A stretch of DNA of 64,000 nucleotides, taken from Erysipelotrichaceae bacterium. Its GTDB lineage: Bacteria; Bacillota_I; Bacilli_A; Erysipelotrichales; Erysipelotrichaceae. Shown here piece after piece: positions 1-8,117 of the stretch. The first letter of the stretch is position 1. Each line of letters opens with the position of its first letter. Under the pieces are notes generated by a model. The model did no database searches and was not told the origin of the DNA. It saw only the letters and a list, made by a program, of their open reading frames with translations. A program made the position numbers and the translations under genes. The DNA lies in the NCBI GenBank assembly GCA_017405785.1, contig JAFQZR010000018.1:1-64000 (forward strand). The letters are read 5' to 3'.

Positions 1-2
1 AG

Positions 3-41
3 ATGGAGTTTGAGGACCCGTTTACGGGCCGTAAGAAATAG
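3..41 (+). CDS. possible C-terminal tail of a gene entering from the left
   Basis: A frame open from the window edge reads MEFEDPFTGRKK and stops at TAG 39-41. It is too short to identify and could be chance. The same bases also form part of a run of small hairpins (see 1-131), so a structured RNA is an equally good reading. Confidence 0.2.
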   Translation: MEFEDPFTGRKK

Positions 42-112
42 TGCAAGTCGCAGGTCACATGTACGCTGTAAAGCGTGGCTTTGAGAGCAGGGCTACGCCC
101 GCACATGAAAAA

Positions 113-131
113 CCTCCGGCTTTGCCGGAGG
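113..131 (-). terminator. hairpin terminator, mainly for leftward transcription
   Basis: An 8-bp perfect GC-rich stem (CCTCCGGC / GCCGGAGG) with a TTT loop. Read on the minus strand it is followed directly by TTTTT, the classic intrinsic layout. It would stop leftward read-through from the LCP gene; on the plus strand the T tract is poor. Confidence 0.55.
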
Positions 132-160
132 ATCATTTATTAGTGCTTTATTATTTGTAT

Positions 161-262
161 TTTTCTAAGAATATTGAATACCCTGAAGCATTGAAGAATA
201 ACAAGAAGATATTACCAATTGAAATGGTTCCTACTGATAAGAAAGAATTGTTCAACCAGTAG
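161..262 (+). pseudogene. fragment of a TIR-domain protein gene
   Basis: The translation from about codon 161 to the TAG at 260-262 contains IEYPEALKNNKKILPIEMV and then TDKKELFNQ. It aligns without gaps to residues 244-272 of the TIR-TPR protein at 46074-48641 (VEYPQAVKSYKRIIPVEMV, then TDRIELSKQ). Only the C-terminal part of the TIR fold is left, with no start codon or ribosome site of its own, so this is a relic. The segment is AT-rich like the full-length relative. Downstream bases up to about 315 may hold more decayed coding sequence but the match is weak. Confidence 0.6.
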
Positions 263-314
263 AAAACTATAATAGAGCTATACAGTGTTTATTAGGATTT
301 GTTAATTACTATTT

Positions 315-346
315 AAAGAGAGAATCACATGACTCTCTCTTTTGTT
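315..346. terminator. terminator of the LCP gene (bidirectional)
   Basis: AAAGAGAGA (315-323) pairs with TCTCTCTTT (334-342), with T-rich sequence on both sides. It lies just beyond the stop codon of the minus-strand LCP gene. Confidence 0.6.
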
Positions 347-1915
347 TTAATTACCTAATACTTTATGGATGTTCTGTAGGGCTGTCTGCAGCTCATCTTC
401 ATACATCACACCGCTGAACATTTCGTCTCCGTTGGCACTGTAGCAAGGATACTTATTATAGTCAGCATGAATCTCCTGGATTCTGAAGTTCCATTTTCCT
501 GAACCAGATAAACTGTCTTTGATTATGAAGCGTAACAGTTCGTCAGCGTCAATATCAGTAGCCAGGAACCTCTCAGCTTTATCAATTAATGACCGGCATT
601 TCCGGATGTTATCCTTAAAACTCTGAATGGTATCAGGTATGGAGTTCTGTTGCCGGAAGGAGATATCATTGATTTCAGGTTTGATCTTATCCCACAGGGC
701 AGTAAACACACGCTTCATGTTGTTCCACTGGGCGTCGTGTCCGTTAGCCAGGTGTTTAACCTCACGCATGTATACCAGAGCCTTGTCACCGGTCAGTTCG
801 ATTTCTCCGCTGTTGAAATACCAGGCAGGATCATACCAGCCATCTTCAGTTCTGATGTCTCGATAGGTCCGGAATCCGTAAGGATTGTCTACGGTAATGC
901 CTCCGTACAGGTCTATCAGTTCGGCGATCCTGGAAAAGTTGAATCTGACGAAATAATCAATGTTAATGCCCATTAACTTTTCTACACATTCTTTCCAGCA
1001 GCTGATGCCATAGAACGTGGTATCGGTCAAACGGTCCTGTTCTCCATTGATATCTACCAGCAGATCCAGCGGCAAAACGGTTAACAGTGCTGTTCTGGTC
1101 TGTGGGTTAACGGTTAATAACATATTAGCTGCAGAACGGTTAAGGAAATCTTCATCTGTCTTTATTCCTCGGGCATCATTTCCGCCGATCAGTACGGTAA
1201 AAGGCCTGCTACCGATAACGGAGTCTTCTTTTTCAGGAAGAGCTGTAGATACTTCTTCAGTATACTGATGTTTGATTTTTGCGTTGGAAAGTAATACTTC
1301 AGTACTCCACACTTCACCCCGAAGCTCGACCAGTTCATCGGAAAGGATGGTTGACATTACATAATGGGTAACATTGTCATTAGTAACTCTGTTCCACTCA
1401 TGCAGCAGATTATAGAAACTGTTGTATGGACTGTCCGAAGTCATCTTCAGTGTTACATTACGGCTTTTAATACTGTTGATGACAGTGTCATAATCGAAAG
1501 TATTGTAATGATCCATAATGCCGATTTCGACTTCTTTGTTATCAATTTCATCTTTGATCATATAATAAGTATGATTTAGCAGATATGTTGAATGCTCTGT
1601 TGTTTCCGGTATTTCCGTAAAAACCTTACCTGCATAGTTAATGGCTGTGTTGACCATCTTGTCAGCGAATATTCCACCTGCAGAAATCAGCAGTAATAAG
1701 ACGGAAAGTATACACTGTAGCCGTTTGTGTTTAGCTAATAAACCAATTAATATGCAGATGACATTTATTATGGCCAGTATGCCCAGCAGAACGAAAAGTA
1801 TCTTATTAGGTAAATAACCGCCTCTTATTGCGGTAAATGCCAGCCATAATGACGGTAACAAACCCAAAAGTAACAGAATCATTGAAACCGGTCTGATCTT
1901 TTTCCCATTATTCAT
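347..1915 (-). CDS. LytR-CpsA-Psr (LCP) family protein, divergent active site
   Basis: A 522-residue membrane protein. Three hydrophobic segments lie near the N terminus (about residues 12-90), then an extracellular region with an LCP domain (about 250-430: LIGGNDARGI, RSAANMLLTVNP, LVDINGEQDRL, NIDYFVRFNFSRI, LYGGITVDNPYGF, ALVYMREVK). LCP enzymes transfer polymers from undecaprenyl carriers to peptidoglycan. Several canonical residues differ: RSD reads RSA, the PRD motif reads LPLDL, and the late D-x-x-R segment reads DAQWNNMKR. Activity may therefore be reduced or altered. The start at 1915 is chosen because GAGGATACTTGT precedes it; a longer frame to 2146 has no such site and would overlap the divergent gene. 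Compare the second LCP protein at 5088. Confidence 0.8.
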   Translation of the reverse strand: MNNGKKIRPVSMILLLLGLLPSLWLAFTAIRGGYLPNKILFVLLGILAIINVICILIGLLAKHKRLQCILSVLLLLISAGGIFADKMVNTAINYAGKVFTEIPETTEHSTYLLNHTYYMIKDEIDNKEVEIGIMDHYNTFDYDTVINSIKSRNVTLKMTSDSPYNSFYNLLHEWNRVTNDNVTHYVMSTILSDELVELRGEVWSTEVLLSNAKIKHQYTEEVSTALPEKEDSVIGSRPFTVLIGGNDARGIKTDEDFLNRSAANMLLTVNPQTRTALLTVLPLDLLVDINGEQDRLTDTTFYGISCWKECVEKLMGINIDYFVRFNFSRIAELIDLYGGITVDNPYGFRTYRDIRTEDGWYDPAWYFNSGEIELTGDKALVYMREVKHLANGHDAQWNNMKRVFTALWDKIKPEINDISFRQQNSIPDTIQSFKDNIRKCRSLIDKAERFLATDIDADELLRFIIKDSLSGSGKWNFRIQEIHADYNKYPCYSANGDEMFSGVMYEDELQTALQNIHKVLGN

Positions 1916-1942
1916 ACAAGTATCCTCTATAAATCTACATTT

Positions 1943-1948
1943 ATTATA
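1943..1948 (-). promoter_or_regulatory. -10 box for the minus-strand LCP gene
   Basis: TATAAT on the minus strand 28 bases before the LCP start codon, inside the 121-base region that separates it from the divergent DUF2207 gene. No convincing -35 box was found. A plus-strand TATAAT at 1971-1976 could serve the divergent gene. Confidence 0.4.
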
Positions 1949-2036
1949 CCCTAATCTCAGAGCAGTGAAATATAATGATACACAGGGGCAAGTGTGATAG
2001 AATGTCCTTAAGCAATTTCTATACAGGAGGTGCTTT

Positions 2037-3758
2037 ATGAAAAAAAGAACAGTAATTATGCTGGTGATGATACTATTAGCGGGTTTGTTATTTATGAAGC
2101 CTTTATTTGTGCAGGCTGATGAAACCCTGAAAGCCAGTAATATCAAGGTTGAAATTACGGTACATGATGATAATACCTATGAAATAACGGAGACCATAGA
2201 TATTGTGTACAATACCCCTCATCACGGCATCATACGCAACATTCCTCTGGAAAACCAGATTGTCAGAGAAGACGGATCCAGAGGCGAGACCTCTGCCAGC
2301 ATTACCAATGTGAATTGTAACGAAGAGTATACTACATATCACAGCGGTAATTACTATGTCATTAAGATCGGTAACCGGGACGTTGAAATAGAAGGGGAAA
2401 AGCAGTATGTAATTTCCTATAACTATGCTTTGGGTAACGATACTTTAAAGGGAGCAGATGAGTTCTATCTCAACATTATTGGTACAGAATGGGACTATGA
2501 TATTGAGCATCTGGAAGTTATCATCCACATGCCTAAGGACTTCGATTATGACAAGTTCGGGGCAACCCATGGGCCTTACGGCCGGCCTGATCCTTCCGGT
2601 GTATTAAAAAAGAGAGTAGACAATACCATGTATTTCGAATACAACGATGTTCTGAAGCCGGGAGAAGCTTTTACAGTCAGATGTGAACTGGAAGAGGGAT
2701 ATTTCAAGTTCATAATTCCATGGGCAGACATTTGGGCCGGTATCGGCACAGCTCTGGCAGCACTTGGTGTCACTCTGTTAAACATCAGAAACTATGTTAA
2801 GTACGGAAAGCCGGAAACTGTAGTCAAGACGGTTGAATTCTATCCGCCGGAAAACATGTCTCCTCCTAGAGTGCGTAATCTGATATACGGAACAGTAAAT
2901 GACAAGTCAGTAAATGCGCTGTTACTGATGCTGGCAAATAAGGGCTTCCTTACCATCAATGACTATGGGGACAGTTATGAGTTTACTCTGTATGAAAAGG
3001 ATACCGCAGAACTAAGTGAAGAAGAAAAAATGTATTATGAAGGTCTGTGGGCTAAGGGAACGATTCAGGATGACGGAACGATGCTGGTTAAGGATGAAGA
3101 TCTGAAAAACAGTTTCTATCACACCATCTGGGACATTGAAAGCATGATCAAAAGGACTTCTGAACCTGTATATGAAAAGAAACAGTACATATTTGCGGTA
3201 TTCAGTGTTCTCTGCGGAGTAGCGCTGTTAGCACGGGCTCCTATCATTCTGATTCTTATGGTTGCCATGTGGAACATGAAACTGTATCATTGGCTAATCA
3301 TTGCCTTCTGCATGATTGCCGGTTTGTATCTTATCTACATTGGCTGTCACTATAAGCGCAGAACCAAGAGAAACAATAAACTTTACGGCATGGCTCTGGG
3401 TTTCCGTGACTTCATCAACGTAACGGAAAAGGACAGATTGGAAATGCTGGCGGAAGAGAATCCGTTGTATTTCTACGATATCCTGCCATACGCCTACGCT
3501 ATGGATATCAGCAGTGCCTGGATCAGAAAGTTTGAAGGCATGATGACGGAACCAGTATCCTGGTATCATGGTGATGACTTCAATTACTTCATGTATAACC
3601 GTATTTATGACTTTGAGAGTTCTTCAACAAGCTATGAACGTTCTTATGATTCATCTTCTGACTGGTCGTCAGACAGCAGCAGCTATTCCAGCAGTGATTC
3701 CGGTGGCGGAGGTGTTTCCGGTGGCGGATCCGGCGGTGGCGGAAGCAGCGGCTGGTAA
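2037..3758 (+). CDS. DUF2207-type membrane protein with Ser/Gly-rich tail
   Basis: A 573-residue protein. A signal peptide or anchor covers residues 1-28 (KKRTVIMLVMILLAG, ending near VQADE). The DUF2207 extracellular domain follows (about 30-225; ITVHDDNTYEITETIDI, HHGIIRNIPL), then a membrane span near 230-255, a cytoplasmic part, and two or three spans around 380-440. The last 40 residues are almost all Ser then Gly (GGGGVSGGGSGGGGSSGW), a tail seen in many members of this family. Function is unknown; an envelope role is likely. The start is fixed by AGGAGGTG seven bases upstream. It diverges from the LCP gene. Confidence 0.8.
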   Translation: MKKRTVIMLVMILLAGLLFMKPLFVQADETLKASNIKVEITVHDDNTYEITETIDIVYNTPHHGIIRNIPLENQIVREDGSRGETSASITNVNCNEEYTTYHSGNYYVIKIGNRDVEIEGEKQYVISYNYALGNDTLKGADEFYLNIIGTEWDYDIEHLEVIIHMPKDFDYDKFGATHGPYGRPDPSGVLKKRVDNTMYFEYNDVLKPGEAFTVRCELEEGYFKFIIPWADIWAGIGTALAALGVTLLNIRNYVKYGKPETVVKTVEFYPPENMSPPRVRNLIYGTVNDKSVNALLLMLANKGFLTINDYGDSYEFTLYEKDTAELSEEEKMYYEGLWAKGTIQDDGTMLVKDEDLKNSFYHTIWDIESMIKRTSEPVYEKKQYIFAVFSVLCGVALLARAPIILILMVAMWNMKLYHWLIIAFCMIAGLYLIYIGCHYKRRTKRNNKLYGMALGFRDFINVTEKDRLEMLAEENPLYFYDILPYAYAMDISSAWIRKFEGMMTEPVSWYHGDDFNYFMYNRIYDFESSSTSYERSYDSSSDWSSDSSSYSSSDSGGGGVSGGGSGGGGSSGW

Positions 3759-3769
3759 TAAACAAAATT

Positions 3770-3806
3770 AAAAGCAGATTTCTTACGAGATCTGCTTTTG
3801 TTTTTT
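3770..3806. terminator. bidirectional terminator between convergent genes
   Basis: AAAAGCAGAT (3770-3779) pairs perfectly with ATCTGCTTTT (3790-3799), followed by GTTTTTT on the plus strand and A-rich DNA on the other side, so it serves both the DUF2207 gene and the convergent gene at 3805. Confidence 0.8.
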
Positions 3807-4332
3807 AATTGTCGGGCTGAATGGCAACCGTGTTAGTGCTGGCTTCACTTACCGTAAGCCAAGGATACAGTTGTATTATCGTCATGATATATCTGAACAG
3901 TCCTCTTCTGCCTCCTAACGGAATCAAAAGCTGCAGAGTTGCCTTTGGGAATATGATGTTATATGAACCATCCAGCTTTTCCAGGCGGTTCAGCAGTGAG
4001 AACATCGTACATCCCATGACCAGCTGAATAATAGAGGAGAAAGTGACGGTAATTACCGGTTCTGCCATGGAAGCGTTAATTTTGGCAATTCCGCCTTCGC
4101 CTAACCGCCAGATAACTCTTTCCTTCTGCTGCGGTGATAGTGCGTCAAACTTTTCGGTAGTAAGCGGTTCTCCGCCTGTATTTACAAACTTGCAGTAAAT
4201 ACGTGCTTCAGACATGGATCTTTGTTCCAGTTCTGTAAGTATCCTGGCAAACTCTTCATCGCTTTCCGCTTTTTCGTAAATCAGTTCAATTTCATCGTAA
4301 CATCCTGATTCCCATTTGATCTGTCTGTTCAT
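3805..4332 (-). CDS. hypothetical protein, 175 residues
   Basis: I do not recognise this family. The N-terminal half is charged (CYDEIELIYEKAESDEEFARIL), followed by a possible helical segment with one or two moderately hydrophobic stretches (about 98-118 and 145-160). GGAGG lies seven bases before the start. It sits 34 bases downstream of yigZ on the same strand, so the two may be co-transcribed. Confidence 0.6.
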   Translation of the reverse strand: MNRQIKWESGCYDEIELIYEKAESDEEFARILTELEQRSMSEARIYCKFVNTGGEPLTTEKFDALSPQQKERVIWRLGEGGIAKINASMAEPVITVTFSSIIQLVMGCTMFSLLNRLEKLDGSYNIIFPKATLQLLIPLGGRRGLFRYIMTIIQLYPWLTVSEASTNTVAIQPDN

Positions 4333-4366
4333 GTAATACCTCCAATAATACTGTTTTATACATGAT

Positions 4367-4975
4367 TCAGTTTTCCTGAACTAGTTCCTTTTCAACGATC
4401 AAAGTCTCCTGGAATACCGGAGCATACTGACCGTTGGTTATTTCCTGAAACTGAGGGGCCAGATCGGTTTCACTCTGATAAATGAAAGTGATCTGCTCAT
4501 CATACAGACGGTCAATAATGATGGCTTCTTTCTGCAGGAGGTTTTCTGCCTTGCTGATGAGGTCGTAAGGAAGAGTTATCTCATACTGTCCTGTTTCAAC
4601 AGGAAGAGTCAGAGTGGCGTTATTGATTGCTTCCAGAGTGGACTGCTGATAAGCTTTTACCAGTCCGCCTGTCCCCAGAAGAGTTCCCCCGAAGTAACGG
4701 ACAACGATCATTATTACATTGTCCAGATCCTTATGTCTGAGACACTCCAGCATCGGCAAACCTGCTGTACCTGAAGGCTCGCCGTCATCATTGGATCTCT
4801 GGATATTTCCTAAGATCATGGCAGTACAGTAATGAGTCGCATTTGGATATCTCTTACGGACATCAGTGAGTATTTCACGGGCTTCATCAAGGGAGGAAGC
4901 AGGCGAAAGAATACCAAAGAACTTGGACTTTTTTATTTCAATCTCACTAATGGCTTCATGATTGATGTGATACAT
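4367..4975 (-). CDS. yigZ: YigZ/IMPACT family protein (UPF0029)
   Basis: A 202-residue protein of the usual YigZ length. Hallmarks are KKSKFFGI near the N terminus, ATHYCTAM, the DDGEPSGTAGLPML block, and VVRYFGGTLLGTGGLVKAY, followed by the small C-terminal DUF1949-type domain. The family is linked to IMPACT, a regulator of the Gcn2 stress kinase in eukaryotes, and is associated with nucleic-acid or ribosome binding; the bacterial role is unsettled. There is no clear ribosome site: a TATAAT on the minus strand sits about nine bases before the ATG, so the mRNA may be leaderless or nearly so. Confidence 0.9.
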   Translation of the reverse strand: MYHINHEAISEIEIKKSKFFGILSPASSLDEAREILTDVRKRYPNATHYCTAMILGNIQRSNDDGEPSGTAGLPMLECLRHKDLDNVIMIVVRYFGGTLLGTGGLVKAYQQSTLEAINNATLTLPVETGQYEITLPYDLISKAENLLQKEAIIIDRLYDEQITFIYQSETDLAPQFQEITNGQYAPVFQETLIVEKELVQEN

Positions 4976-5055
4976 ATATCAATATTATACATAAAAATCT
5001 ACAAGAACGCTTATTTCACAGGTAAAATGCCATAATTTCGCGAGGTTTTATATGA

Positions 5056-5061
5056 TATAAT
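5056..5061 (+). promoter_or_regulatory. -10 box upstream of the second LCP gene
   Basis: TATAAT 27 bases before the start codon, preceded by AT-rich DNA. No good -35 box was found. Confidence 0.4.
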
Positions 5062-5087
5062 AAACTGTAACCCAGGAGGAACAGCTG

Positions 5088-6668
5088 ATGTCTGAAAAAC
5101 CGCAGTTAACAAGAGAAGAAAAAGCCCGTCGTATAGCGTACAGGAAAAGAAGGAAACTGATTTTCCCTGTTGCCCGTGTAATGGCTCTGATGACTGTTGT
5201 TCTCTCGCTGGTCTTTTTCATTGTCTTAATGACGCTGGGAATGCTGCCTTTCAAGTATCTGTTGCGGATCTTGGTGGTACTGCTGATAATTGACCTGATC
5301 ATTTTCCTGCTGGGATTCTCCAAGAAGGTTAAGAATAAGGGAAAGGTCTGGCAGATAGCCATCAGCCTGGTACTGTGTATTCTGATGGTTATCGGTTCCA
5401 TTAAGATACCGGCTGTCAAAGGTCAGATTGAAAGAATGTTCAACCGCATTCCTTTGGAAAAGGAAGTTGTATATAACGTCTATGTTCTGAAAGATTCCAG
5501 TGCTCAGAACCTGAAGGATCTGGAACAGGGTTCAATAGGATTCCAGAGCATCATGGAAGATGAAGAAGTAGAATACATCTTCGAAAAGCTGTCAAAGGAA
5601 ATGAGCACCAAGCAGCTTTCCAAACGTGACTGTCACAGTGTCATCGACAGCATAAACAAGCTTTACAACGGGGTAGTTGATGCGATATTGCTAAATGAGA
5701 CAAGTGTAGCCATCCTGTCAAACTATGAAGACTATAAGGATTTTGCCCAAAGGGCAAGATCAATATATACATGTACGAGAAATGTCCGGCTTAAGTCAGA
5801 AGCCGAAAAGGTCAAATCAATAACCACAACACCGTTTGTGGTAGGCATCGTCGGCAATGACGAGTGGTATCTGGATAATCTGAACATGGAAAGCGGATTC
5901 AGAAGTGACGTCAACATGATCGTGGCTGTTAACCCTAATACCTCACAGGTGCTGCTGATATCGGTACCGCGTGACTCTTATGTGGCGGTTAACGGTGAAG
6001 AAACCAAAATGGATAAGCTGACGCATGCAACCTTCTTTGAAGGAATAAACGGCTGGATAAATACTCTGGAAAAACTGCTGGGCTTTGAAATGAACTATTT
6101 TGTCAAGGTCAACTTCTCCTCAGTAGTTAAGATAGTGGATGCCATCGGAGGACTGGACATAGATAACCCATATGGCTTTGAAACCAGTGCCGTAACGTAT
6201 TACGATGAGGAAAGAGATGTTGAACAGCATGTCCTGAAGTATTTCCCTGAAGGAGAACTGCATCTTAATGGTGCTGAAGCTCTGGGTTATGTCAGAGAGA
6301 GATACAACCTGCCTGACGGAGACTTAGGCAGAAACATGCATCAGACACTGGTAATCAAGGCTCTGGTCAAGAAGGCAACTTCCGCTGAAGTCATAATCAA
6401 CTATGAAAAACTGTTAAATGCTCTCAGCAATACTTTCATGACCAACATGGAAGTCAAGCAGATCATGGAACTGGGAAGAATGCAGCTGGATAAGAATCCT
6501 CACTGGGAAATCATGAATGTCGGCATTAAGGGAGAAAGCGACTTCGCCTACAGCATGGAAGTCGGTGAAGAACTGTCAATGCTGATACTGGATGAGGAAA
6601 GCGTAAACAAGGCTACGTATTATATAAATGCACTGTTAAATGGAGAAAGGATATCCATAGGTAACTGA
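5088..6668 (+). CDS. LytR-CpsA-Psr (LCP) family protein
   Basis: A 526-residue protein with a basic cytoplasmic start (EEKARRIAYRKRRK), three membrane spans (about 22-105) and an extracellular LCP domain (about 245-440). Conserved blocks are RSDVNMIVAVNP, LLISVPRDSYVAV, KMDKLTHATFF, NYFVKVNFSSV, AIGGLDIDNPYGF and GYVRERYNLPDGDLGRNMHQ. These match phosphotransferases that attach teichoic acids or capsule to peptidoglycan. Unlike its relative at 347-1915 it keeps the RSD, PRD and D-x-x-R features, though the usual early D-x-R reads DEW. AGGAGG lies eight bases before the ATG. The next gene starts one base after the stop. Confidence 0.88.
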   Translation: MSEKPQLTREEKARRIAYRKRRKLIFPVARVMALMTVVLSLVFFIVLMTLGMLPFKYLLRILVVLLIIDLIIFLLGFSKKVKNKGKVWQIAISLVLCILMVIGSIKIPAVKGQIERMFNRIPLEKEVVYNVYVLKDSSAQNLKDLEQGSIGFQSIMEDEEVEYIFEKLSKEMSTKQLSKRDCHSVIDSINKLYNGVVDAILLNETSVAILSNYEDYKDFAQRARSIYTCTRNVRLKSEAEKVKSITTTPFVVGIVGNDEWYLDNLNMESGFRSDVNMIVAVNPNTSQVLLISVPRDSYVAVNGEETKMDKLTHATFFEGINGWINTLEKLLGFEMNYFVKVNFSSVVKIVDAIGGLDIDNPYGFETSAVTYYDEERDVEQHVLKYFPEGELHLNGAEALGYVRERYNLPDGDLGRNMHQTLVIKALVKKATSAEVIINYEKLLNALSNTFMTNMEVKQIMELGRMQLDKNPHWEIMNVGIKGESDFAYSMEVGEELSMLILDEESVNKATYYINALLNGERISIGN

Positions 6669-6669
6669 T

Positions 6670-8061
6670 ATGAAAAAACATTATGATGCAGTAATTGTGG
6701 GCTGCGGAGAAGCCGGTCTTTATGCCGCTTATGAGCTTCTGCAGCTGTGCCCGGACATTAACATCGTTATTCTGGAAAAAGGACGTGACATCAGACACCG
6801 CAGCTGTCCAATCGTTGAAGGCAAAGTGAAGGAATGCATTAACTGCCCAAGCTGTGCCATCATGAACGGATTCGGCGGAGCGGGAGCATTCTCTGACGGC
6901 AAGTTCAATTTCACCACTGACTTCGGTGGCTGGCTGACTGATCTGATGCCGGGAGATGAAGTCATGGACCTGATTGAACATGTCGACTCAATCAATGTTC
7001 AGTTTGGCGCTACCCTGGAAAGATATTCCACATTTTCACCTGAGGCTGTTGAGTTAAGAAAGAAAGCCCTGCAGAACGACCTACATTTATTACAGGCTTC
7101 CTGTAAGCATCTGGGAACTGAGAACAACCTCAGGATCCTGACCAATATCTTCGATTATCTCAATGAAAGAATTGAACTGAAATTCAACAGTGAAGTTGTT
7201 GAAATCAATAAGAACGGTTCATTAAATGCCGTACTGAAGAACGGTGATGTCTATTCAGGTGATTATCTGGTTGTAGCACCGGGCAGAAGCGGAGCCGAGT
7301 GGTTCGCTGCTCAGTGTCAGAACATGGGTATCAGCCTGTCCAATAACCAGGTCGATATCGGTGTCAGAGTTGAGTTACCGGCTGAGGTATTCCAGCATAT
7401 TACCGATGTTGTTTACGAAAGCAAGCTTATCTACCGTACCAAGCAGTACGGTGACAGTGTCAGAACCTTCTGCATGAACCCATACGGTTATGTTGTAACG
7501 GAAAATGTTGACGGCATTCAGACTGTTAACGGCCACAGCTATTCCGATGGCAACTTGAGAAGCAATAACACCAACTTTGCCTTGCTGGTATCCAATAAGT
7601 TCACCGAACCGTTTGATGAACCTTACAGATACGGCAAGCACATCGCTTCCTTAAGCAACATGCTGGGCGGTGGTGTACTGGTACAGAGATACGGTGATTT
7701 GATGCGCGGATGCAGAACAACAGAACACCGTCTGTCAAAGTCAATGGTCAAGCCGACCTTACCGGCAGCTACTCCTGGTGATCTGTCACTGGCCTTACCG
7801 AAGAGACAGCTGGATGACATCATTGAGATGATCCAGGCTCTGGATAAGATCGCTCCGGGTACTGCTAACTATGACACTCTGTTATACGGAGCAGAAGTTA
7901 AGTTCTATTCCAGCCGCATCAAGCTTGACAGTAATCTGGAAACTGAAGTACCTAACTTCTTCGCCATCGGCGATGGAGCAGGAATTACCAGAGGACTGGC
8001 TCAGGCCGGTGCCAGCGGCGTCAAAGTTGCCCGTGTAATAGCTGACAGAGTCAATAAATAA
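6670..8061 (+). CDS. FAD-dependent dehydrogenase of the COG2509 type
   Basis: A 463-residue flavoprotein. The N terminus has the dinucleotide-binding motif VIVGCGEAGLYAAYEL, with a second FAD segment VVILEKGRD-like (residues about 34-42). CINCPSCAIMNGFGGAGAFSDGKFN and the C-terminal FFAIGDGAGITRGLAQAGASGVKVA are typical of the uncharacterised FAD-dependent dehydrogenases in COG2509. The CxxCxxC cluster after residue 56 may bind metal or act in redox chemistry. Substrate unknown. The one-base gap to the LCP gene implies one transcript, closed by the terminator at 8069. Confidence 0.85.
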   Translation: MKKHYDAVIVGCGEAGLYAAYELLQLCPDINIVILEKGRDIRHRSCPIVEGKVKECINCPSCAIMNGFGGAGAFSDGKFNFTTDFGGWLTDLMPGDEVMDLIEHVDSINVQFGATLERYSTFSPEAVELRKKALQNDLHLLQASCKHLGTENNLRILTNIFDYLNERIELKFNSEVVEINKNGSLNAVLKNGDVYSGDYLVVAPGRSGAEWFAAQCQNMGISLSNNQVDIGVRVELPAEVFQHITDVVYESKLIYRTKQYGDSVRTFCMNPYGYVVTENVDGIQTVNGHSYSDGNLRSNNTNFALLVSNKFTEPFDEPYRYGKHIASLSNMLGGGVLVQRYGDLMRGCRTTEHRLSKSMVKPTLPAATPGDLSLALPKRQLDDIIEMIQALDKIAPGTANYDTLLYGAEVKFYSSRIKLDSNLETEVPNFFAIGDGAGITRGLAQAGASGVKVARVIADRVNK

Positions 8062-8068
8062 AGACAAG

Positions 8069-8091
8069 AGCCATCATAAGATGGCTTTTTT
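8069..8091 (+). terminator. terminator after the flavoprotein gene
   Basis: AGCCATC (8069-8075) and GATGGCT (8080-8086) with an ATAA loop, followed by six T. Confidence 0.85.
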
Positions 8092-8102
8092 CCGGCAAAA
8101 AC

Positions 8103-8111
8103 TGTTAAAAT
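8103..8111 (+). promoter_or_regulatory. extended -10 element directly before the sensor kinase
   Basis: TG-T-TAAAAT is an extended -10 type sequence ending six bases before the ATG at 8118. No Shine-Dalgarno site is present, so transcription would begin near the start codon itself and give a leaderless mRNA. The -35 region falls in the preceding terminator. Confidence 0.4.
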
Positions 8112-8117
8112 AAGTAC

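Larger units (their letters stand above)
1..131. other. run of GC-rich hairpins at the left edge
   Basis: Four short perfect hairpins follow one another: CCCG-TTTA-CGGG (about 18-29), ACGCT-GTAA-AGCGT (about 63-76, a GNRA-type loop), GGGC-TAC-GCCC (about 90-100) and CCTCCGGC-TTT-GCCGGAGG (113-131). This density is unusual for plain intergenic DNA and could be the 3' part of a structured RNA whose 5' end lies outside the window. I could not match it to rnpB, tmRNA, SRP RNA or a riboswitch from memory. Confidence 0.3.

Noticed and set aside
650-976. 108-codon plus-strand frame inside the LCP gene
   Set aside because: Antisense shadow of a well-supported coding region with no ribosome site or recognisable motifs.
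1916-2146. N-terminal extension of the LCP gene on the minus strand up to 2146
   Set aside because: It would overlap the divergent DUF2207 gene, has no ribosome site, and the added residues do not look like an LCP N terminus; ATG 1915 has a good site.
3568-3771. 67-codon plus-strand frame overlapping the end of the DUF2207 gene
   Set aside because: It is a shifted reading of the Ser/Gly-rich repeats and ends in the following terminator.
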